Shown here one piece after another: positions 19,301 to 24,487 of a stretch of DNA of 24,487 nt. The stretch comes from Hypsibius dujardini (lineage: Eukaryota; Tardigrada; Eutardigrada; Parachela; Hypsibiidae): assembly GCA_001579985.1 (NCBI GenBank), contig LRSR01007957.1:1-24487 (forward strand), given 5' to 3'. Both the position numbers and the translations under genes were made by a program. Positions within the stretch are counted from its first letter, which is position 1, and the number at the start of each line of letters is the position of its first letter. The notes beneath the pieces were generated by a model. The model ran no database searches and had not been told where the DNA came from. It saw nothing but the letters and a program-made list of their open reading frames with translations.

Positions 19301-19517
19301 TGAGTATCACCGCTTGCAGACGGACCACAGTGCGTGCCCACCGCCGGGCGGGTACGGCACCTTCGACCCCAACCACGGCGGCGCTGGGCAGAACTACTAC
19401 GCACCTGGCAGCTTCAACGGACCGAATTACGGGGCGCAGTCGTCACCGTCGGTCCGGATGAGCGCGCCGTTTTATCCGTATTCCGCGAGCGAGGTCAAAA
19501 TTCGTCCTCCCAACTAA
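16393..19517 (+). CDS. Unrecognised type I single-pass membrane protein with Asp/Lys/Pro-repeat stalk
   Basis: Six exons: 16393-16489, 16552-16729, 17115-17350, 17634-17801, 18265-18896 and 19104-19517 (574 aa; phases 1,2,1,1,0 all join). Residues 1-22 are a signal peptide (MKIFYSASVIWLVVVPFGIA...). A Cys-containing ectodomain of about 200 residues follows (ITFDC, LTDCAESNFHV, GPRCRGYF, IGSCDQ, EFFCPTLRGY, LFCANDSHITCPDGF, FDRCK). Next come a poly-Asn/His/Gln stretch, a Pro/Ser/Trp/Tyr-rich region and a stalk of KPD repeats with Asp-Thr extensions. A transmembrane helix (IFHILLVTLAAVLILIILPL) is followed by a CWCCRR juxtamembrane motif, a likely palmitoylation site, and a Gly/Tyr/Pro-rich tail of about 80 residues ending IRPPN. 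I recognise no domain family. A cell-surface adhesion, receptor or mucin-like role is possible but unproven. Confidence 0.88.
16900..17047. repeat. T-rich/poly-T tract in intron 2 of the membrane-protein gene
   Basis: Repeated aattttttttt and acctttttttt blocks of about 150 bp lie well upstream of the exon 3 acceptor at 17114. Confidence 0.85.
18669..18817 (+). repeat. 9-bp coding minisatellite (GACAARCCA)n
   Basis: About sixteen units encode Asp-Lys-Pro with some Asp-Lys-Ala and Asp-Lys-Thr variants, inside exon 5 of the membrane-protein gene. Synonymous changes (aaa/aag) and the in-frame unit length indicate a real coding repeat. It forms an extended, charge-balanced stalk just outside the membrane. 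Confidence 0.9.
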
Positions 19518-19998
19518 GTAATCCTCACGTCTCGATGGCGACACAACTAACCACCCTCTGATCCAAACCAATTATTATTACTTTGTTTGTTCGTCTCATT
19601 TGAACGATTACTTTAAACTCTTCGTGATTTATTCGTCGCTCTGAAATAGTAAAATGAAAGACAAGCACGCGGCTCGATTAGAGATATACTGAATTCAGTT
19701 TGCAATTCACTGGCATGATCGAGCTAAACATTTTTCCCAAATAAGGGGGCGGAGCCAGAAAACTACAGGGAAACATGCAAAATGGAACTCGTTCGTTCTG
19801 GGACCTACGAGTTGAGAGATCACGCAAACGTGAATTTGTGTGTTCAAATTTAGTTCGCTAGTTTATGGAACCATTCAAGGGTTGGTTCTCCAATTGCATT
19901 GGATAACAGAGAAATGGTTTTCAGTGACAACCATTCAAGGGGAAGAACTGGAAATATGGCACTAAGCCTGAGACGCATGCTATAGTATATAAAGTCTC

Positions 19999-20298
19999 TG
20001 GCTCCGTTTCCCAAATGGTACGACGAGTACGATGGATCATGGGTGCGATGATCTGATTCAAAGGTTGTACCGTTGTACCCATCGTACGGTTTTACCCCCT
20101 GGCTCCGTTTCCCAAATGGTACGACGAGTACGATGGATCATGAGGGCGATGATCTGATTCAGAGGTTGTACCGTTATACCCATCGTAGGGTCTTACCCTT
20201 TGGCTCCGTTTCCCAACTGGTACGACGAGTACGATGGACCATGGGTGCGATGATCTGATTCAAAGGTTGTACCGTTGTACCCATCGTACGGTTTTACC
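19999..20298. repeat. 101-bp tandem repeat, 3 copies
   Basis: Copies start at 19999, 20100 and 20201 (tggctccgtttcccaa), with only a few differences. Each contains the inverted pair gtacgatgg / ccatcgtac about 40 bp apart, so each can form a hairpin. It lies about 0.6 kb upstream of the CatSper1-like start. Confidence 0.92.
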
Positions 20299-20550
20299 CC
20301 AGCTTTCAACTGACGAAACCGATTAGCCATCAACCATCGTGTCCGTCGGATCGAGCATTCTACGAAGCCCTTTGAACAGAATATCTTCCGATGCAGCGCA
20401 GCATCAGATCTTGGTCATCCTACCGATGAAGCCAACTGACCATTGAACAATCGCAATCAACCTATCATCAGTCTTTCCGTGAAACCGTCTCACCAATGCA
20501 CTATCGTATCCAACGTACCATTGGACCAACAGCTTCTCTTGACGAGAACA

Positions 20551-20593
20551 GTCTTCAAAGAGTCTTCAAAGAGTCTTCAAAGAGTCTTCAAAG
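20551..20593. repeat. 11-bp tandem repeat, 4 copies
   Basis: Unit gtcttcaaaga, four nearly perfect copies. The open frame that crosses it has no other support. Confidence 0.9.
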
Positions 20594-20930
20594 AAAGACC
20601 CAATAGGCCACACACCGTAAATCTCGCACATTAAACTTTCTACGGTTCTCCGTAGTCCGCATGTATTGTAGGGGTTCAGGGCGTGCATCCACCGGCCTGC
20701 CCCGTCAAGAAGAGCATGAGTCCTTTCTTACATGTAAATTGCTAAGAAACCAATTATCACTGCACAGTTCCGCTGTCGGAATAGTACGCGCAATGTAACT
20801 CACTGCTTCGTCATTTTGTTTTTCCTTCGCTTAGTTAATTACACCAAACTTTTAAAGTGTTTTGAGCAAGTGAATCCTCCTTAATTGAGTTGACTTTTCT
20901 GTTGCCTGTTACCCCAGTGGACACGTCAGA

Positions 20931-23000
20931 ATGGCGGCAGAAGTCGCCACCCGAAGAATCACGGCATACGAGCGAGTGCTCGGACCGATTGCCAGACCAC
21001 TCGAAAAGCTCGAGGACGAAGAGGACGTGGAAGAAGTGCAGATCCTTGAAAAGACGAAAGTTGACATCTTTTTCGATTCAACCCTTTCCGTAAGTTCCCA
21101 TTCTGGAGTCCCGAAAACGGCGTTTGATATTACCTAATATTGCTGTAACGAAACAAGCGTTTTATAGTTGATTAACAGTTTCGGGTTCACCTTCATCGTC
21201 TACGCGGCCGTCTTCTTCAACATCATCTCCCTCATCCTGATGACTTTTCCCTCGTATTCCGCCCAGTTCGGGTACTTCCTCACCGTGCTGGACTCCTTCT
21301 TCCTGGCCATCTACACGTGTGAGGCCTTGACGAAGATTGTCGCGCTGGGCTTCGGCTATTTCCGCAGCGGCTGGAACCTGCTGGACTTCTTCATCCTCAT
21401 CACGTCGTGTATCGATTTCATCGTCAATTTCGTCCCGCTCGGCGGGAACAGTTCCCTTAAAATTCTGCGCATCTTCCGCGTGTTGCGAGCACTTCGAGCT
21501 CTGCGAATGCTGAGGTCGGTCTTATTATTCACAGGCACAACAGTAGGGGGAGGACAACAGGGCACTTGCCCCTCCCCCTTTAATTAAAATCCTGTTAAGG
21601 GGGGATTTGGGCAATATTTTTTAGAATACTTGATCCGGTACAATTTTGTTAAAAATAAACGTCTTTCTCAGTATTTTATTGTGCATTTGGTCCCCTCGAC
21701 ATTTGGTCCCCTCGCCATTTCGTCCCTTCGCCATTTTGTCCCCTCGACATTTGGTTCCCTCGCCACTTGATCCCCTCGACATTTCGTCCCCTCGCTATTT
21801 GGTCCCCTCACCATTTCGTCCCCTCGACATTTCGTCCCCTCGACATTTCGTCCCTTCGCCATTTCGTCCCCTCAAAATTTTTAATTTTTGCTTTTTATTT
21901 TTTATCCTATTTTCGGTTGCCCCCTCCCCCCTACAAAAATTCACTATTTTTGCCTCTGGTATTATTATGTTTGCCTTTTTATTGCGCTTGGAAGATCTCT
22001 CTTTTATGATTCTTTTTTCTTTCATATTTAGAGCCATTACAGTTCTGCAGAACTTACAGGTCATCGTGAACACCGTCCTCAAGTCGATCGGTTCGATGGC
22101 AATTATTTTTTTTCTGATGGCCCTGTTCCTGTATATGTTCGCTGTGATGGGACGGCAGCTGTACGCGGACGGCTCGCAGAAGTATTTCGGGGACCTTTTC
22201 CGTGCGACCACAACGATGTTCCAGGTACGTAAAGTATTCTCCCGTTAATTGAGCATTTTACTGAATAAAACATTTTCAACTCGAACTGAATTGAAATCGC
22301 GACAGACTGACTGACCTGATGTTTTGTTCTTCCTTAAAGAGAGATTAGGACCATTTCAGAAGATACTTTTTGGCGCCCAATTTTATGCGACTCGGCAAAT
22401 TCAATTTGGTTTTTCTCATAGAATCTGTGCCGCATGTGGCAGGAAAGAATTAAACACGGGATAATTTTCAGATTTCTGTTGATGTTGCATCTGTGTGTGT
22501 TTTTTCTCACGCAGTTACTGACGTTTGACGACTGGTTCTACATCTACGACGACGTGAACAAAACCTCCAACAACAAACACTTTATCCTCTTCTGCATCGT
22601 CTACAGCCTCGTGGAGTACTTCATCTTCCTCAACCTCTTCATGGCCGTCCTGGTGGACAACTTCCAGACGCAGGTGCAGCGCACCGAGGCCACGACTCAG
22701 CCGGACCCCGAACTGGAGGAGCTCAAGACGGAAGAGGAGCCGAACAAACCGGTCAATCCCGATTTCCAGAAAACGCAGTGGCCCCAGGGCCGACCGACGC
22801 TACACTACAACCCGTACTTGGAGGATTTGGGCCACCTTCCGCTGGAAGAGCGGATACTCTACGTGCAGTTTTATAACGGCATATGTTCGCTGGATTACCA
22901 CGCCTATGTGCAGAAGCAGAATTTTTTAATGATGCACAGATTGCTGGACAAGTGTCAAGACCCGCGTTTGCTTATGAACACACAAGCCGAACATGAATAA
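20931..23000 (+). CDS. CATSPER1: CatSper1-like sperm cation channel pore subunit
   Basis: One pore-forming subunit of the flagellar CatSper calcium channel. Four exons: 20931-21089, 21168-21514, 22032-22224 and 22515-23000 (394 aa; phases 0,2,0). One six-helix domain: S1 near FTFIVYAAVFFNIISLIL, S2 FLTVLDSFFLAIYTCEAL, S3 NLLDFFILITSCIDFIV, S4 with regularly spaced Arg (ILRIFRVLRALRALRMLR), S5 AIIFFLMALFLYMFAVMG, selectivity filter LLTFDDWFYIY (fits the CatSper T-x-D-x-W rule) and S6 EYFIFLNLFMAVLVDNFQ. The C-terminal tail, including LEERILYVQFYNGICSLD, resembles the CatSper1 tail. Single-domain length and the TxDDW filter favour CatSper1 over CatSper2-4. The N-terminus before S1 is only about 55 residues, while mammalian CatSper1 has a long His-rich one. 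A possible acceptor (accccag, 20911-20917) just before the ATG leaves room for upstream exons. The donor of exon 2 (21515) is fixed by phase. Confidence 0.9.
21684..21877. repeat. 16-bp minisatellite in CatSper1 intron 2, ~12 copies
   Basis: Unit atttggtcccctcgac with atttcgtcccctcgcc variants. The long open frames that run through it on both strands are by-products. Confidence 0.92.
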
Positions 23001-23001
23001 A
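22996..23001 (+). terminator. AATAAA overlapping the CatSper1 stop codon
   Basis: The sequence GAATAAATA contains the stop TAA (22998-23000) inside a canonical AATAAA polyadenylation hexamer. No other close hexamer is visible before the TCTG array, so the 3' untranslated region may be only a few tens of bases. Confidence 0.45.
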
Positions 23002-23020
23002 TACTTATCTCGATATATAT

Positions 23021-23064
23021 ATAGTCTGTCTGTCTGTCTATCTGTCTGTCTGTCTGTCTGTCTG
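23021..23064. repeat. (TCTG)n microsatellite
   Basis: About ten tctg tetramers lie directly after the CatSper1 stop. They separate the gene's 3' end from its partial duplicate at 23141-23246. Confidence 0.9.
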
Positions 23065-23140
23065 CCTGCCTGATTGTCTGCCTCCCCATGTGACTGATTG
23101 GTTGTCTGCCTGGCTATTTGCCTATTTAACCGTTGGAGTT

Positions 23141-23246
23141 TTACGTCCGTGTGTAGAAACAGGACTTTTAATGATACACGGATTGCAGGACGACGGTCCA
23201 AGACCCGCGTTTGTCTATTAAAACACAAGCTGAACGTAAATAAATA
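23141..23246 (+). pseudogene. Tandem partial copy of the CatSper1 3' end
   Basis: This matches about 22903-23007: 'tttttaatgatgcacagattg' appears as cttttaatgatacacggattg, 'caagacccgcgtttg' is kept exactly, and both end in an ataaata stretch. The copy has changes in frame and codons, including a TAG where the gene has CAG. It therefore does not encode the tail. Confidence 0.85.
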
Positions 23247-23292
23247 TTACATAAACGCTAAGAGTATTTTTGTTGGGATATGACATAAGCGG

Positions 23293-23841
23293 CTATTGTC
23301 GTATCATCCTGCGATGCTTTGAGGAGTATTTATGCGAGTGCCCGGTTCCGTTGCGATGGCTGTTCTTGTCCACCGCGGACAGGGCGGTGAGGGCTTGCCG
23401 ATCACAGATGAACTTGTAGACGTATCGTTCACCGGACACCTTCTGCATGATCCCCTTTTCGTAATAGTAGCGGAGGGAGCGGCTGAGCTTGTCGTAGTTC
23501 ATGGCCGGCCGATTTTTCTGCACACCCCACAGACGTGCAACCTGCAACATCAAGTCCGCAAGACTTTGCAAATTTTAAGTAAAAAATACGTTTAAAGCGT
23601 AGTCACAAAAATATTATAGACCTATGCCTAAAAAATGGCAAGATAATCCGAGGTGATCACGCTGGGTTCGTCAGTTCCCATGGAAAGAAGATTACCTCTT
23701 CCGGGTCGATCAGTTTGAATTCCATTCCTCGTCCGGTCCACGTGATGAAGGATCCGTTTTTGGAGTCGTCCAACAGAGCCACTAAGAACTGCCACAGCTG
23801 GAATGACCCACGTCTCGAATGGACGTGCACTCCGCTGCGAC
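23293..23841 (-). CDS. ETV1/4/5: ETS-domain transcription factor, PEA3 (ETV1/4/5) subfamily, 3' exons
   Basis: The last two coding exons, 23841-23696 and 23541-23293, join in phase 0; the first enters in phase 1 from an upstream exon not seen in the window. Together they encode a full ETS DNA-binding domain: [58 protein letters not shown] and [20 protein letters not shown], then VYKFICD. The recognition helix keeps both DNA-contacting arginines. Residues such as LLDD..N, the REK-type EKGIMQKV and [11 protein letters not shown] match the PEA3 group rather than ERG/FLI or ETS1. About 35 polar, His/Lys-rich residues follow to the TAG. It converges on the CatSper1-like gene with a gap of 292 bp. 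Which of ETV1, 4 or 5 it corresponds to cannot be told, and an invertebrate probably has a single gene. Confidence 0.93.
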
Positions 23842-24487
23842 CTAAAAACATTACAGCCGAACATCAGGTCCTGTACTTCGAGGGACACTCCAAACCTCTC
23901 GGCACTCGGTCACTCGGTCATTTACTCCGCACGAAGCGACTGCTTTTCGAATCACTCAACACGCATTGTTAAATCATGTCCTCATAAGCGGAAAATACGA
24001 GCTTAATGGAAATGATCTGACTAGGGCAGTAATTGGAGATTTTCCCTCCCGATCGGCAAGAGTTTTTTTTTCCCCCAAATAGCTACTTATTTGTCATGAT
24101 TTATCATTGGGATCTCCCTGTGGAAATCACATTACCGGATTTCAGAAAAGCATAAGATAGAAAAAGACTTCCACACCCAGTTTATGGCGTGAGTAAACGC
24201 TTGATTGATTGAAAGCTTATTGTTTTCCTTGATTTTCACTGTAAAAATTGTTCATTTTTATAAATAGATTTCAAGCAAGTCTTTTAAGACTGTTCCATGC
24301 CAAATTCAATTCAGAGTCGATTAGCATTAGCCGAAAGTTTTTCAATCGTCAGGGGGCGGAGCTGCGGAGATACTATCAATCAATCAAGCAAGCAGAGCTA
24401 GAACACTCCGCATGATTTCGTGCACGGTTCGGTCAGTCGACCTCACTTTTTCTCAACCTTGCCGGAATTATTTTATCTCAAGTGTAT
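23842..24487. other. Region upstream (minus strand) of the ETS exons
   Basis: Probably an intron of the ETS gene, because the exon starting at 23841 follows an acceptor (TTTTTAG) and needs upstream coding sequence. No further exon could be supported. A MITE arm lies at 24301-24370. Confidence 0.5.
24301..24370. mobile_element. Foldback MITE, GGGGGCGGAGC family, copy 4 (one arm visible)
   Basis: Reads attcagagtcgattagcatt, then agccgaaagttttt and tcagggggcggagc, matching the left arm of the copies at 2605 and 9790. The matching right arm is not seen before the window ends. Confidence 0.6.

Larger units (their letters stand above)
19518..20930. other. Spacer upstream of the CatSper1-like gene
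   Basis: No supported gene. It contains a degenerate MITE arm (about 19695-19762, with gggggcggagcc), a 101-bp triplicate (19999-20298) and a four-copy 11-bp repeat (20551-20593). The CatSper1 promoter and any missing 5' exons should be here. Confidence 0.6.

Noticed and set aside
21646-22248. 200-aa frame continuing through CatSper1 intron 2
   Set aside because: Only the part from 22032 is exon; the 16-bp minisatellite before it happens to be open, and S4 must be joined from the exon ending at 21514.
23332-23595. Plus-strand 87-aa frame
   Set aside because: It is antisense to the conserved ETS exon.
1-24487. tRNA genes, rRNA, LTR or virus-derived elements
   Set aside because: Scanning by eye found no convincing tRNA A/B-box pair, rRNA core sequence, polymerase, capsid or envelope motif; a covariance or profile search could still find something weak.

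Overview
This is nuclear DNA from an animal, most likely an invertebrate with a compact genome. Coding sequence is split by GT-AG introns of about 60 to 1,000 bp. The recognisable genes are metazoan: a CatSper1-type sperm calcium channel, a PEA3/ETV-type ETS factor and core-1 beta-1,3-galactosyltransferase. The intervening DNA is packed with minisatellites and small foldback elements. I cannot name the phylum from the sequence alone.

The left half (1-11.5 kb) is a birth-and-death cluster of one gene family. Each intact member encodes a signal peptide plus a stand-alone domain resembling the ligand-binding core (S1+S2) of ionotropic glutamate receptors, without the channel membrane segments between S1 and S2. 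Gene B (5250-2280, minus) is complete at 274 aa. Gene A (975-136, minus) keeps its 5' half and runs off the left edge. A plus-strand pseudogene D (8722-10569) retains all five exons in decayed form. A minus-strand S2 half C (11465-11048) is open but has no visible 5' half. A further fragment of the C 3' end lies inverted at 7.87-8.09 kb. Exon borders and phases (0,0,0,1) agree wherever they can be compared.

The right half holds three plus-strand genes head to tail, then a convergent fourth. C1GALT1 (13139-15473, six exons, 312 aa) is a Golgi O-glycan enzyme. An unrecognised type I membrane protein (16393-19517, six exons, 574 aa) has an Asp/Pro/Lys-repeat stalk. A CatSper1-like channel subunit (20931-23000, four exons, 394 aa) follows. 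On the minus strand are the last two exons of a PEA3-family ETS gene (23841-23293), whose 5' part lies beyond the window. I see no operon-like coupling. The clearest local relationship is the shared ancestry of the left-hand cluster.

Gene-poor stretches contain foldback/MITE-like elements (2421-2540, 2605-2785, 3346-3515, 3599-3961, 6965-7671, 9790-10378, 24301-24370). They also contain minisatellites with units of 4, 6, 11, 16, 21, about 35, about 60 and 101 bp, and a repeat family with a LINE/SINE-like tail (14.7 kb, 7.8 kb). I saw no convincing tRNA, rRNA, CRISPR or virus-derived element.
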